From assembly GCF_003854275.1 (NCBI RefSeq), contig NZ_QTQP01000001.1, positions 248,001 to 312,000 on the forward strand: a stretch of DNA of 64,000 nt. Reading direction: 5' to 3'. Of the stretch, positions 37,044 to 45,289 are shown in pieces (the first letter of the stretch is position 1; every line of letters starts with the position of its first letter). The notes beneath the pieces were generated by a model. That model saw only the letters and a program-made list of their open reading frames with translations. It was not told the DNA's origin and made no database searches. The translations under genes and the position numbers were made by a program. This DNA comes from Burkholderia sp. Bp8963. Its GTDB lineage: Bacteria; Pseudomonadota; Gammaproteobacteria; Burkholderiales; Burkholderiaceae.

Positions 37044-39152
37044 TCAGAACGTCGTGCGCAAACCGGCCATCACGCTGCGGCCGCCTTCCGGCGCGAAGCC
37101 GCGCACGACCGAGCTCGCGTAGCGAATGTCCTGGTTCGTCAGGTTGTCGCCACGCAGGTACGCGAGCCAATGCGTCGCGCCGACCCGGAACTTGTAGGTC
37201 AGCATCACGCCGAGCGACGTGTAGCTGGCGGTCGGCAGGTCGTTGTCCGGCACGCGGTGCTGCGCCCATGCGTGCGTGACCTGGGCGCGCGCGCCGAACG
37301 GCCCGTATCCGTAGTCGGCAGCCAGCGTCGCGCGCAGCGGCGCGATGCGCGGCAGCGGCTGGCCCGTGTCGACGTTGCGCGCGTGCGTGTAGTCGGCGGT
37401 CAGTTCGAGATCGACCGTATGGCCGCGCCGCGCGAACGCGCGCCACTTGCCGTCCAGCTCGACACCGTAGAACTCGGCGCGCACGCCGCGATAGACCGCC
37501 TCGTAGAGCGCGCCGTCCGTGCCGGGCGCGACCGGCTCGCCGTCGCCGTCGACGACACGGCCTGTGTTGTACTCGGTCAGGTAGTTCGAGAAGCGGTTGT
37601 AGAACACGCCGACGCTGCCCCGATTCGGGCCGCTCGCATAGCGCAGCGACAGGTCGGTCGACACCGCCTTTTCCTTCGATGCGTTCGGGTTGCCGATCAG
37701 GAACTGGCCGGTCGCGTCGTGCGGGCCGTTCGAATACAGCTCGTAGAACGTCGGCGCGCGCTCCGTGTACGCGACGTTCGCGGCAACCGACCACACGGAG
37801 GTCAGCGAGAACAGCGCGCCCGCAGACACGCTGCCCGCGTTGAAGTCGCGCGGCTGCGCGAGCGCGAACTTCGCGACGCCCGCCGGATCGGGCTGCAGCT
37901 TCACATGCTCGTAGCGCCCGCCGACGCTCAGCTTCAGCGCATCCGACACCTGCCATTCCTCGAGGCCGAACAGCGCGACGCTCGTCGTGCGCGTGCTCGG
38001 CACGAGCGTCTCATCGCCGAGCGCCGAGAACGTGTTCTGGCCGAACTGCACGCCGAGCGCACCCTCGAACGGGCCGACCTTGCGATGCCGCGCCTCGATG
38101 CGCGCCTCATAGCCGCGATTGCGAAACATCGTCGCGGTTTCGCCGTTGTCGACTTCCTTGTGCCGGTAATCGGTGTACGCAAAGTCGAATTTCAGCTGCG
38201 AGAACGGCCCGCGCAGGTTCCGCACCTCGGACGCGACCGCAAGGCGCTCCTGGCGCATCCGCAGCCGCACGTTGTCATCGGCGACCGAGCCGTAGTTCGA
38301 CTCGTAACCGCTGTACGACAGGCCCGTGAAGCCGTCCGCCCACGTGTACGCCGCGCCGACCGAGCCGCCGTGCACGCGGCCGTCGCTGTTCGGCACGCTG
38401 CCGGTCGGCTGCGGCGCATCGGGGCCGTCGAGCGCGCGCTGCGCGTCGCTGTGCGCGTAGCCGGGAATCCGCAGCTTGCTCGTCTCGCGATCGAATGCAT
38501 CGACGTGGAACGCGAAGCGGCCGTTGCCGCCCTCGACCTGCACAGCGCCCGCGCGCACCGAGTTCGCGCCGCCGTAGCGCGCGTCGAGCGCACCCGTCAC
38601 GCCTTCGATCGCTTCGCGCGGAATGCGGTTGTCGATCGTGTTGACGACGCCGCCGACCGCATTGCCGCCGTACAGCAGCGCGGCCGGGCCGCGCACGATC
38701 TCGACGCGCTCGATCGTCAACGGATCCTGCGGCACTGCGTGGTCGTACGACAGCGACGACGCATCGTAGGCGGCGACGCCGTTCTGCAGCAGCCGGATCC
38801 GGTCGCCGTCCATCCCGCGGATGATCGGGCGGCCGACCATCGGGCCGTAAGTCGTCGTCGACACGCCGGGCAGGCCGTTCAGCGTCTCGCCGAGCGAATC
38901 GGCCTGACGGCGCGTCAGCGCGTCGCCGGACAGTTGCGCGGTCGGTGCGATCAGTTGCGCGCCGCCGAGCGGGTTCGCGGTGACGAAGATCGGCGGGAGC
39001 GGGCGATCGGTGGATTGGTCGGGCGTCGCGGGCGGCATGAGCGGTGTATTGGCCTGTCCGTGGGCCACGGTGGCGAGCAGCATCAGGGAAAGCGGTGAGA
39101 GCGGGCGAAGCGGGTGAAGAGAACGAAGAGGATGACGAGGGTGGTCGCGCAT
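37044..39152 (-). CDS. TonB-dependent receptor, ZnuD-like (zinc uptake)
   Basis: A 702-residue outer-membrane receptor. A signal peptide ends at AHG near residue 33. The plug has IRGMDGDRIRLLQNG, SLSYDHAVPQDPLTIERVEIVRGPAALLYGGNAVGGVVNTIDNRIP, which is close to ZnuD, and the barrel ends with TTF. Start 39152 was preferred to a TTG at 39227 because it gives a good signal peptide; no strong ribosome site is seen. Two Zur-like palindromes lie upstream (39202 and 39307). It should import zinc or a zinc complex when zinc is scarce. The His-rich loop of neisserial ZnuD is not obvious. Confidence 0.85.
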   Translation of the reverse strand: MRDHPRHPLRSLHPLRPLSPLSLMLLATVAHGQANTPLMPPATPDQSTDRPLPPIFVTANPLGGAQLIAPTAQLSGDALTRRQADSLGETLNGLPGVSTTTYGPMVGRPIIRGMDGDRIRLLQNGVAAYDASSLSYDHAVPQDPLTIERVEIVRGPAALLYGGNAVGGVVNTIDNRIPREAIEGVTGALDARYGGANSVRAGAVQVEGGNGRFAFHVDAFDRETSKLRIPGYAHSDAQRALDGPDAPQPTGSVPNSDGRVHGGSVGAAYTWADGFTGLSYSGYESNYGSVADDNVRLRMRQERLAVASEVRNLRGPFSQLKFDFAYTDYRHKEVDNGETATMFRNRGYEARIEARHRKVGPFEGALGVQFGQNTFSALGDETLVPSTRTTSVALFGLEEWQVSDALKLSVGGRYEHVKLQPDPAGVAKFALAQPRDFNAGSVSAGALFSLTSVWSVAANVAYTERAPTFYELYSNGPHDATGQFLIGNPNASKEKAVSTDLSLRYASGPNRGSVGVFYNRFSNYLTEYNTGRVVDGDGEPVAPGTDGALYEAVYRGVRAEFYGVELDGKWRAFARRGHTVDLELTADYTHARNVDTGQPLPRIAPLRATLAADYGYGPFGARAQVTHAWAQHRVPDNDLPTASYTSLGVMLTYKFRVGATHWLAYLRGDNLTNQDIRYASSVVRGFAPEGGRSVMAGLRTTF

Positions 39153-39201
39153 GGTCGGATAGGTTGTCGGATTCGGACAAGCGGGAGTCGGTGCGCGCCA
39201 T

Positions 39202-39220
39202 TTTGATACGATATATTGTT
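39202..39220 (-). promoter_or_regulatory. second, imperfect Zur-like box
   Basis: The sequence TTTGATACGATATATTGTT matches the perfect box at 39307 in 13 of 19 positions. It lies about 50 bp upstream of the receptor start and overlaps the likely promoter (minus-strand TATATC), where bound repressor would block transcription. Confidence 0.5.
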
Positions 39221-39306
39221 GCGTCAACAGCGCGCAATGACCCGCCGAAGCGAGACGTGACGGCGCCTGCCGGTCGGTTGGCAGTCGGCGAGCGTCACGA
39301 AGGCAA

Positions 39307-39325
39307 AATGATATGTTATATCATT
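39307..39325. promoter_or_regulatory. Zur-like palindrome
   Basis: AATGATATGTTATATCATT is a perfect 8-3-8 inverted repeat. It resembles Zur operators of the GATATGTTATAACATATC kind and sits in the leader of a ZnuD-like receptor gene, 155 bp upstream of its ATG. Confidence 0.65.
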
Positions 39326-39337
39326 GCGAAATGACAA

Positions 39338-39360
39338 CCCGCCCCCGCGGCGGGGGCGGT
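39338..39360 (-). terminator. hairpin downstream of the GST operon
   Basis: The minus strand has a 9-bp GC stem (CCGCCCCCG / CGGGGGCGG) with a CCG loop, then GTTGTCATTT. It follows the stop of the glutathione transferase gene by about 45 bp. The U tract is weak. Confidence 0.5.
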
Positions 39361-39404
39361 CGCGAAACGATCACCGTGACCAGTCCGTTGGCCCTGCATG
39401 CGCC

Positions 39405-40064
39405 CTAGTCGCGCTCGGGCGCGCCCAACGGAAAGAAGTGCCGATAAGGCCGCGCCTCGTCGACGACGCGGGCCACGGACGGCCGGGACAGCAGCCGGGC
39501 CCGGTATGCGGCGAGCGTGGCATGGCGTTCGGGAATCGGATGCACCCAGTCCGCATAGAACAGCGCCGGCGCGGCCGCGCAATCGGCAATCGTGAACCGG
39601 CCGCACGCGGCCCATTCCTTCGCCTGCAGACGCGTGTCCAGCCATGCGTAGCTGCGATCCAGCAGCGCATGCGCGTCGGCAACGCCGCGCGGGTCCCGCT
39701 CGTTTTCCGCCCGCAACGCATCGCCGACGATCCGCTGCATCGGCGCGTTCACGTAATCGTCGAACACGTCGGCGATCATCCGCGCGTCCAGCGCCTCGCG
39801 CGGGTCCGCCGGCACCATCGGCCTGCCGTTGCCATGAAACAGGTCGAGATATTCGATCACGGCATTGCTCTGCGTGATCTCCGTGTCCCCGTCGACCAGC
39901 GCCGGAAACTGCCCGGTGGGCGAGAGCGCCGCCATGCGCGCCTGGTTGTCCGGATGATCGGGGTCGACGATCCGGAACGTGAAGGCCACCTCGCGCTCGT
40001 AGAGCGCAATCAGCGGTTTCCAGACGAACGACGCGAACGGGTGCCCGTAAAGTGCGACCGTCAT
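39405..40064 (-). CDS. glutathione S-transferase family protein
   Basis: A 219-residue two-domain GST. The thioredoxin-like half (1-80) opens MTVALYGHPFASFVWKPLIA and holds LVDGDTEITQSNAVIEYLD, where the Ser in QSNAV contacts glutathione; the helical half includes WAACGRFTIADCAAAPALFYAD. Its first 4 bp overlap the SRPBCC gene, so it is translated from the ArsR operon. The combined function (ArsR, SRPBCC, GST) looks like a small detoxification unit; the compound is unknown. Confidence 0.88.
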   Translation of the reverse strand: MTVALYGHPFASFVWKPLIALYEREVAFTFRIVDPDHPDNQARMAALSPTGQFPALVDGDTEITQSNAVIEYLDLFHGNGRPMVPADPREALDARMIADVFDDYVNAPMQRIVGDALRAENERDPRGVADAHALLDRSYAWLDTRLQAKEWAACGRFTIADCAAAPALFYADWVHPIPERHATLAAYRARLLSRPSVARVVDEARPYRHFFPLGAPERD

Positions 40065-40540
40065 TGGAGGGCTCCGGAGGATCGAAGGACGCCCTCGATC
40101 ATGTCGTACATGAGTCCGGACCCGTGGCGGCGATCGGCGGTGCCGTCCTTGCCGTCCAGGAACACGATCTGCTCGGTGTAGGACACGCGCGTCCCGTCCG
40201 CCTGCGGTTCGAGTTCGAGACTCGCCAGCGTGACCGAATGAAAGCGCCCGGAATGATGGAGGTCGTAGGTATAGACGAGGCGCCGGGCCGGTTCAACCAC
40301 GTGATAGCGGGACTCGAACAGCGTCACCATGCCGCTTTCGTTGAAGCGGCCTTCCAGCACCTCGGCGCCGCCCACCCGAAAATCCATCGAGCGGCGCAGC
40401 AGCGTCCAGTGTTCCGCCGGACCGGTGAACCACTGGGCCTTGAGGTCCGGATCGGCCCAAGCTGCAAACACGCGATCGGGCCGGGCCGCCCACACGCGGC
40501 TCAGCGTGAAGGTGCCGTGGAAAAACGGGGTATCCGCCAT
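40061..40540 (-). CDS. SRPBCC/AHSA1 domain protein
   Basis: A 159-residue START-like (AHSA1) protein: RVWAARPDRVFAAWADPDLKAQWF, the helix-grip opening, then FRVGGAEVLEGRF and ARRLVYTYDL, ending in EQIVFLDG and MYDMIEGV. This family binds hydrophobic ligands in a deep pocket and is commonly coupled to an ArsR regulator. It overlaps the ArsR stop (TGATG) and the GST start. Its role is probably ligand binding or hydrolysis, not determined. Confidence 0.88.
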   Translation of the reverse strand: MADTPFFHGTFTLSRVWAARPDRVFAAWADPDLKAQWFTGPAEHWTLLRRSMDFRVGGAEVLEGRFNESGMVTLFESRYHVVEPARRLVYTYDLHHSGRFHSVTLASLELEPQADGTRVSYTEQIVFLDGKDGTADRRHGSGLMYDMIEGVLRSSGALQ

Positions 40541-40881
40541 CAGTCGTCTCCTTTGAGTTCGTTGCTTTCAAGCAGTTTGCCGAGGCGATCGAAGCGGCTC
40601 TCCCAGAGGACGCGACGCTCGCTCAGCCAGTTTTCGACACGCTGGACCGCCTCGGCGGAGATCCGGCATTCGCGCACGCGCCCGTGTTTTTCCGTGACGA
40701 CGAGCCCGCTCGCCTCGAGCACCTGCACGTGCTGATGGATCGCGGCGAGGGACGTGTCATATGGCTCGGCCAGTTCGCTCACCGACGCCGGCCCGCGCGA
40801 CAGGCGCTCGAGCATCCCCCGGCGCGTCGCGTCTGCGAGCGCGTGAAAGGCTCTGTCAAGTTGTTCAGAATACTCAATCAT
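40540..40881 (-). CDS. ArsR family transcriptional regulator
   Basis: A 113-residue winged-helix repressor: [62 protein letters not shown]. No metal-binding Cys cluster of classical ArsR is present, so it belongs to the SRPBCC-linked group that senses organic ligands. It is the first gene of the minus-strand operon ArsR-SRPBCC-GST, with overlapping stops and starts. Its promoter contains ACTTAAGT palindromes, probably its own operator. Confidence 0.9.
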   Translation of the reverse strand: MIEYSEQLDRAFHALADATRRGMLERLSRGPASVSELAEPYDTSLAAIHQHVQVLEASGLVVTEKHGRVRECRISAEAVQRVENWLSERRVLWESRFDRLGKLLESNELKGDD

Positions 40882-40883
40882 TC

Positions 40884-40930
40884 ACTTAAGTTATGACGTG
40901 TTCACCGGAAAGTCAAGCCAACGCTTAAGT
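40884..40930 (-). promoter_or_regulatory. leaderless promoter and operator of the arsR operon
   Basis: The minus strand has TTGACT (-35), a 17-bp spacer and TAACTT (-10, 40888-40893), then AAGTGA and the ATG at 40881. The start codon lies only 6 nt after -10, so the mRNA should be leaderless. ACTTAAGT (40884-40891) and CTTAAGT (40924-40930) flank the promoter and are likely ArsR sites. Confidence 0.65.
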
Positions 40931-40978
40931 ATTGCTGCGCGACCGAGTGCCGCGCCTGCGCTGCGCACTGCGCGCCCG

Positions 40979-40992
40979 TTGATGCGCGTCAA
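40979..40992 (+). promoter_or_regulatory. Anr/FNR-type box upstream of adhP
   Basis: TTGATGCGCGTCAA matches TTGAT-N4-ATCAA at 9 of 10 positions. The candidate -10 GATACT at 41014-41019 puts the transcription start near 41026, so the box centre is at about -41, the class II activation position. Confidence 0.6.
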
Positions 40993-41050
40993 CCGGCCCC
41001 GATTCCGCGTGCGGATACTGGGTCGCTCAACGACCAGACAGGAGCGACAC

Positions 41051-42079
41051 ATGACGCAAACCATGAAAGCGGCCGTGGTGCACGCATTCGGCGAACCATT
41101 GCGTATCGAGGAGGTGCCGGTGCCGACGCCGGGCCCCGGCCAGATCCTCGTCAACATCAAGGCGTCGGGCGTCTGCCATACCGACCTGCACGCGGCCGAC
41201 GGCGACTGGCCTGTGAAGCCTTCGCTGCCGTTCATTCCGGGGCATGAAGGGGTGGGCGTCGTCGCGGCGGTCGGCGCGGGCGTCGCACACGTGCGGGAAG
41301 GCGACCGCGTCGGCGTGCCGTGGCTATATACGGCCTGCGGCCACTGCGAGTATTGCCACTCGGGCTGGGAGACGCTGTGCCACGGGCAACAGAACACCGG
41401 CTACTCGGTGAATGGCAGCTACGCGGAATACGTGCTCGCCGATCCGGATTACGTCGGCCATCTTCCGGCGCAAGTCGCGTTCGACGAGATCGCACCGATC
41501 CTGTGCGCGGGCGTGACGGTCTACAAGGGCATTCGCGTGACCGACACGCGCCCCGGCCAATGGCTCGCGATCTCCGGGATCGGCGGGCTCGGACACGTCG
41601 CCGTGCAATACGCGCGCGCGATGGGCCTGCACGTCGCGGCGATCGACGTCGCGCCCGAGAAGCTCGCGCTCGCGAAGCAGCTCGGCGCGGAGCTGACGAT
41701 CGACGCATCGACCGACGATCCGGCCGCGGTCATCCAGAAGGCGATCGGCGGCGCGCACGGCGTGCTCGTCACCGCGGTGTCGAAAAGCGCGTTTGCGCAG
41801 GCGCTCGGAATGGTGCGGCGGGGCGGAACGGTCGCGCTCAACGGCCTGCCGCCCGGCGATTTCCCGCTGCCGATCTTCTCGACCGTGCTGAACGGCATCA
41901 CCGTGCGCGGCTCGATCGTCGGCACCCGGCGCGACCTGCAGGAGTCGCTCGACTTCGCGGCGGACGGGCTCGTGCGCGCGCACATCCACCGCGACCGGCT
42001 CGGCAACATCAACGACGTGTTCGCGAAGCTGCGCGCGGGCCAGGTCGACGGACGCATCGTGCTGACCGAGATGCGATGA
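41051..42079 (+). CDS. adhP: zinc-dependent alcohol dehydrogenase
   Basis: A 342-residue class I-type alcohol dehydrogenase. [15 protein letters not shown] and PGHEGVGVV carry catalytic zinc ligands (Cys and His-Glu), [15 protein letters not shown] the four structural-zinc cysteines, and [15 protein letters not shown] the NAD loop. Length and order match E. coli AdhP. It oxidises primary alcohols such as ethanol or reduces acetaldehyde. It is monocistronic with an Anr-type box, which points to fermentation or redox balance at low oxygen. A hairpin follows the stop. Confidence 0.93.
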   Translation: MTQTMKAAVVHAFGEPLRIEEVPVPTPGPGQILVNIKASGVCHTDLHAADGDWPVKPSLPFIPGHEGVGVVAAVGAGVAHVREGDRVGVPWLYTACGHCEYCHSGWETLCHGQQNTGYSVNGSYAEYVLADPDYVGHLPAQVAFDEIAPILCAGVTVYKGIRVTDTRPGQWLAISGIGGLGHVAVQYARAMGLHVAAIDVAPEKLALAKQLGAELTIDASTDDPAAVIQKAIGGAHGVLVTAVSKSAFAQALGMVRRGGTVALNGLPPGDFPLPIFSTVLNGITVRGSIVGTRRDLQESLDFAADGLVRAHIHRDRLGNINDVFAKLRAGQVDGRIVLTEMR

Positions 42080-42084
42080 GTGGT

Positions 42085-42114
42085 GGCGTGTCGCGCGGCA
42101 AAGCGCGACACGCC
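42085..42114. terminator. 12-bp stem hairpin after adhP
   Basis: GGCGTGTCGCGC and GCGCGACACGCC form a perfect 12-bp stem with a GGCAAA loop. No T run follows on the plus strand, so termination may be rho-assisted or the element may stabilise mRNA. It lies between adhP and the converging ABC permease relic. Confidence 0.55.
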
Positions 42115-42115
42115 G

Positions 42116-42283
42116 TCACGCCATCTGCCCGATGGTCTTGCGGAACCGCTTCAGCGACAGCAGGAACAGCACGCCGCCGATCGCGAACAGAATCACGAAC
42201 TGCGGCCATACCGCGTCGAGGCCCGCGCCGCGATACAGGATGCGCTGCGCGAAACGGAAGGGGAGGCGCCGGCGCGAGAACAT
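42116..42283 (-). pseudogene. C-terminal relic of an ABC-2-type permease
   Basis: The minus strand encodes a last transmembrane helix and tail: ILYRGAGLDAVWPQF, a hydrophobic helix (VILFAIGGVLFLLSL), then KRFRKTIGQMA and stop. This is the usual C-terminus of YhiH/YhhJ-type permeases of drug or hemolysin exporters. The rest of the gene is absent; an unrelated 45-bp spacer and the sialidase-like gene's end lie upstream. Confidence 0.75.
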
Positions 42284-42328
42284 CACGCGGACGCGGACCG
42301 GCCGCCCCGCAGGCGGCCGGTCCGCCCG

Positions 42329-43774
42329 TCACTGCGCGAAGAACACGTCGGTGCGGTTTGCGAGATTGCCCGGGTTGGTCTGGATGAAGAACGGATGGAA
42401 CGACGACGCCGGCATCACGTCGAGCCCCTGGTAATCGCCGATGAAGAAGCCCTCGGCATACGGCGCGACCTTCAGGTCGAACGGCCCGCCAACGCGTCGC
42501 TCGTCAGCGAACGTCTTGCCGCCGTCATGCGAGATCTTGCGCCAGAAGCCGGTCGGCAGCGTCGTCGTGTTGCCGGCCAGCAGGTCGCGGAAGTCGTAGT
42601 AGGTGACCATCACCGCGCCCGTGTTGTCGACGCGCACCGACGGGTTGAACGCCGCCCGCCCGGTCGGCGTGTTCACCTGCAGCGGCGCGCTCCACGTCGC
42701 GCCGCCGTCGCGCGACGTCGACAGCGCGATCTCGTCGTATGTGCCGCCGTTGAAGCGCGCGTCCTGCCAGACGACATAGAGCTGACCGGACGCCGGATCG
42801 ATCGCCGGCTCCGGAATGATGTCGCCCGTGCGCACCGGCTCGCCGGTGTTCGGATCGGTCACACCCGCCGTCTGCAGCCCGGCGATCACCTGCGGTTTCG
42901 TCCACGTCGCGCCGTCGTCGGTCGACTTGATGAAGGCGACCTTGCCCGCGGCCTGGCTGAATGGCGGCTGGATCAGGTCGAAGAAATCGTAAAGCGTGCC
43001 GCTTTTCGGATCGACGACGATCTGGTTGCCGATCGTCTGCTGCCGCGACGGCACGTTCACGATCACCCGCGGCGCGCTCCACGTGTTGCCGGCGTCCGTC
43101 GTCTTTGAGAACAACGTCGGCCCGCGGTAGGCCTGCGTGTGCAGGTTCGCGTACGGATTGCCGTTCGGCAGCTCGAGGCGGTCCCACACCGCATACGCGG
43201 TGCCGGCCTTCACCGGGTTCGCGGTCACCGATTCCTTGTCGTTGAAGAACTGCGTCGTCGGCTCGTTGTTCGCGATCAGCAGCGTCGGGCTGCTCCACGT
43301 CTGTCCGCCGTTGGTCGACACCGATGCCGCGACCGCATTGCTGTTGTTCGACTGGTTGAACGAGATCGACACCGAATACGCGGTGCCGTCCGGCCCGATC
43401 GACACCCACGGGTCGGACGCCCGCTCGTAAGGCAGCCCGCCCGGCGCGCATGCGCTGAACGGTTGCGGCGTCTGCGCCCAGGTTGCGCCGCCGTCGAACG
43501 AGTAGCCCGCGACGAGGCCGTGCGCGCCGCCGTTCGACCAGCGATCCTGCTGCCACACGCCGATCATGTTCGACGGGTTGGCCGGGTTGACCGCGAGCCA
43601 CGGCTCGACCTCGGCGTTCACGTAGACCGTGCCGGGGCCGCCGATCGTGCAGGCGGCGAACGGGCTCGGCCCGGATACGCGCAACGGGTCCGCGTGCGCG
43701 GCGGCCGCAAATGCCAGCGCGGCGGCAACGGTCAGTCGGGTAACGAACGGGTGAGGCAGGGTAGTGCGTCGCAT
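42329..43774 (-). CDS. secreted sialidase-like BNR-repeat protein
   Basis: A 481-residue exported protein. The signal peptide ends at AHA near residue 29. At least six Asp-box motifs (S/TxDGGxTW: SFDGGATW, STNGGQTW, TTDAGNTW, STDDGATW, SRDGGATW, SHDGGKTF) mark a six-bladed beta-propeller as in sialidases. The Arg triad of true sialidases is not evident, so it may be a glycosyl hydrolase of another type or a binding protein. GAGGAGCAG precedes ATG 43774. It is monocistronic. Confidence 0.8.
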   Translation of the reverse strand: MRRTTLPHPFVTRLTVAAALAFAAAAHADPLRVSGPSPFAACTIGGPGTVYVNAEVEPWLAVNPANPSNMIGVWQQDRWSNGGAHGLVAGYSFDGGATWAQTPQPFSACAPGGLPYERASDPWVSIGPDGTAYSVSISFNQSNNSNAVAASVSTNGGQTWSSPTLLIANNEPTTQFFNDKESVTANPVKAGTAYAVWDRLELPNGNPYANLHTQAYRGPTLFSKTTDAGNTWSAPRVIVNVPSRQQTIGNQIVVDPKSGTLYDFFDLIQPPFSQAAGKVAFIKSTDDGATWTKPQVIAGLQTAGVTDPNTGEPVRTGDIIPEPAIDPASGQLYVVWQDARFNGGTYDEIALSTSRDGGATWSAPLQVNTPTGRAAFNPSVRVDNTGAVMVTYYDFRDLLAGNTTTLPTGFWRKISHDGGKTFADERRVGGPFDLKVAPYAEGFFIGDYQGLDVMPASSFHPFFIQTNPGNLANRTDVFFAQ

Positions 43775-44310
43775 GGACTGCTCCTCGGTGACATGCGGAA
43801 GCAGTGGCCTGACAGGCCGCGGCATCGCGTGCCGTCACGCAGCGGCGAGCCGCGTGCGGGTCCGCGCACGGAACGTGAACGCACGGCGCTCGTGCAGCGG
43901 CAGCGGCACAGCGCGCCAGCGCACGTCGTTCAGATTGCCGCTTCAGCCATCGCAATCCGCCTTCGCTGGGGTCCGCCAGCGCATCGGTCAAGACTCCTGT
44001 TGATTCTTGCTTTTTGGAACCCGCGCGTCATGGTTATCGGGCGGGTACCCCCGGTCTGCTCGATACGACGAATGCGTCGAAACGGATTGCAATGTAGGCG
44101 AACAAAACCCCGGGGCAGCAGGCATTTTTTGTAACAGGACGTAGCCGGTAGGTGTTGCCGGATCGCGCGTCGTCAACCGGGAAAATTTGCGGGAAAGCGC
44201 GCGAAAATATACGCGAATACAAGCGGATAAACGCGCCGTCCGCGACGAGTCGATGCCGCGATAGTTGTAGGGAACGCTCGAATCGTTCTGCGAAGAGCAG
44301 CCGGTGTGGC
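43775..44310. other. 536-bp intergenic region with phased A-tracts
   Basis: No gene is supported. The stretch 44182-44240 is AT-rich for this genome and has A-tracts at 44182, 44194, 44204, 44216 and 44229, 10-13 bp apart, which would bend the DNA. The part near the sialidase-like start (43775-43990) is featureless. Reading frames here lack ribosome sites. Confidence 0.5.
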
Positions 44311-45243
44311 TCAGAACGCCGGCAACCCCGGCGGATTCGTCTCTGCGCGCGCAACAGCCTCGCTTTGCAACCCCCAGCGCGCAAGCGCCTGTCCGTAACG
44401 ACCGTTGCCGATCAGCGTATTGGTCGCGAGCGTCAGCGCGGCGGCAAGCCCGCTGCCCTTGCGCGTCGCGATCGCGACGTCCGCGTTCGCGGGCCAGCCC
44501 GCGTTGACGAGCCCGACACGGCGCAGCTTGCCCTCGCGTGCCGCCTCGTAGGCGAGCGCCGCGTTCGGGTTCAGCTCCGCGTCGGCGCGCCCGGACAGCA
44601 GCGCAATGCGCGCGGCTGCTTCGTCGTCGAAATACTGCAGCTCGGTCGCCTTCAGCCCCTGCGCGACGTTGCGGCGGCTCCATTCGAGCAGGATCCGCTC
44701 CTGGCTCGTTCCCGCGCCGGTGATGATCCGCAGCCCGGCGATATCCTTCGGCTCGGCGATCTTCACGATCGGGCTCGCGTTGCGCACGTAGAAGCCGTGC
44801 AGCCCGAGCCGGTACGTCGTGAAATCGTATTTTTCCTTGCGCTTCTCGGTCACGCCGACGTTCGAAATCACCGCGTCGTACTTGCCGGAACTGAGCCCGA
44901 GCGGCCAGTCGGCCCACGCGATCGGCACCAGCTCGAGCTTGCGGCCGAGCGCATCGGCCACGAGCTGCGCATAGTCGGGATCGGCGCCGACCACTGTGCG
45001 GGCGTCCGTCGCGTAGGTGGACACCGGCGGCGCATGCGGCGAGATCGCGACCGTCAATGCGCCGTCGCGCACCCAGCGATAGCCGCTCGCCGCACGGATC
45101 GCCGCCGCGTCCTGCGGGGCGCGCACGCGGCCCGCCTGGCGCGGGTCGAGATCCGCCACCGGTGCGGCGGCAAGCGCCGCGCGAAACGGCAGGCCGGTGG
45201 AAGCGGCCAGTGCGGCCGTGATGAACAGGCGTCGGTCGATCAT
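44311..45243 (-). CDS. ABC transporter substrate-binding protein (amino-acid type)
   Basis: A 310-residue periplasmic binding protein of the family-3 type. A signal peptide (MIDRRLFITAALAAS, then ALAA) includes a twin-Arg-like DRRLF. Core features are STYATDARTVVGADPDYAQLVADALGRKLELVPI and DAVISNVGVTEKRKEKYDFT, the usual ligand-domain motif. It pairs with the fused ABC gene upstream (47 bp apart). The similar protein at 48575 shares the C-terminal TNPPGLP motif, so both may feed the same transporter with different ligands. Confidence 0.88.
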   Translation of the reverse strand: MIDRRLFITAALAASTGLPFRAALAAAPVADLDPRQAGRVRAPQDAAAIRAASGYRWVRDGALTVAISPHAPPVSTYATDARTVVGADPDYAQLVADALGRKLELVPIAWADWPLGLSSGKYDAVISNVGVTEKRKEKYDFTTYRLGLHGFYVRNASPIVKIAEPKDIAGLRIITGAGTSQERILLEWSRRNVAQGLKATELQYFDDEAAARIALLSGRADAELNPNAALAYEAAREGKLRRVGLVNAGWPANADVAIATRKGSGLAAALTLATNTLIGNGRYGQALARWGLQSEAVARAETNPPGLPAF

Positions 45244-45289
45244 CGGTTCGAATCGCTCGTTTGGGGCGCGCCGGACGGGCGCGCGGACG

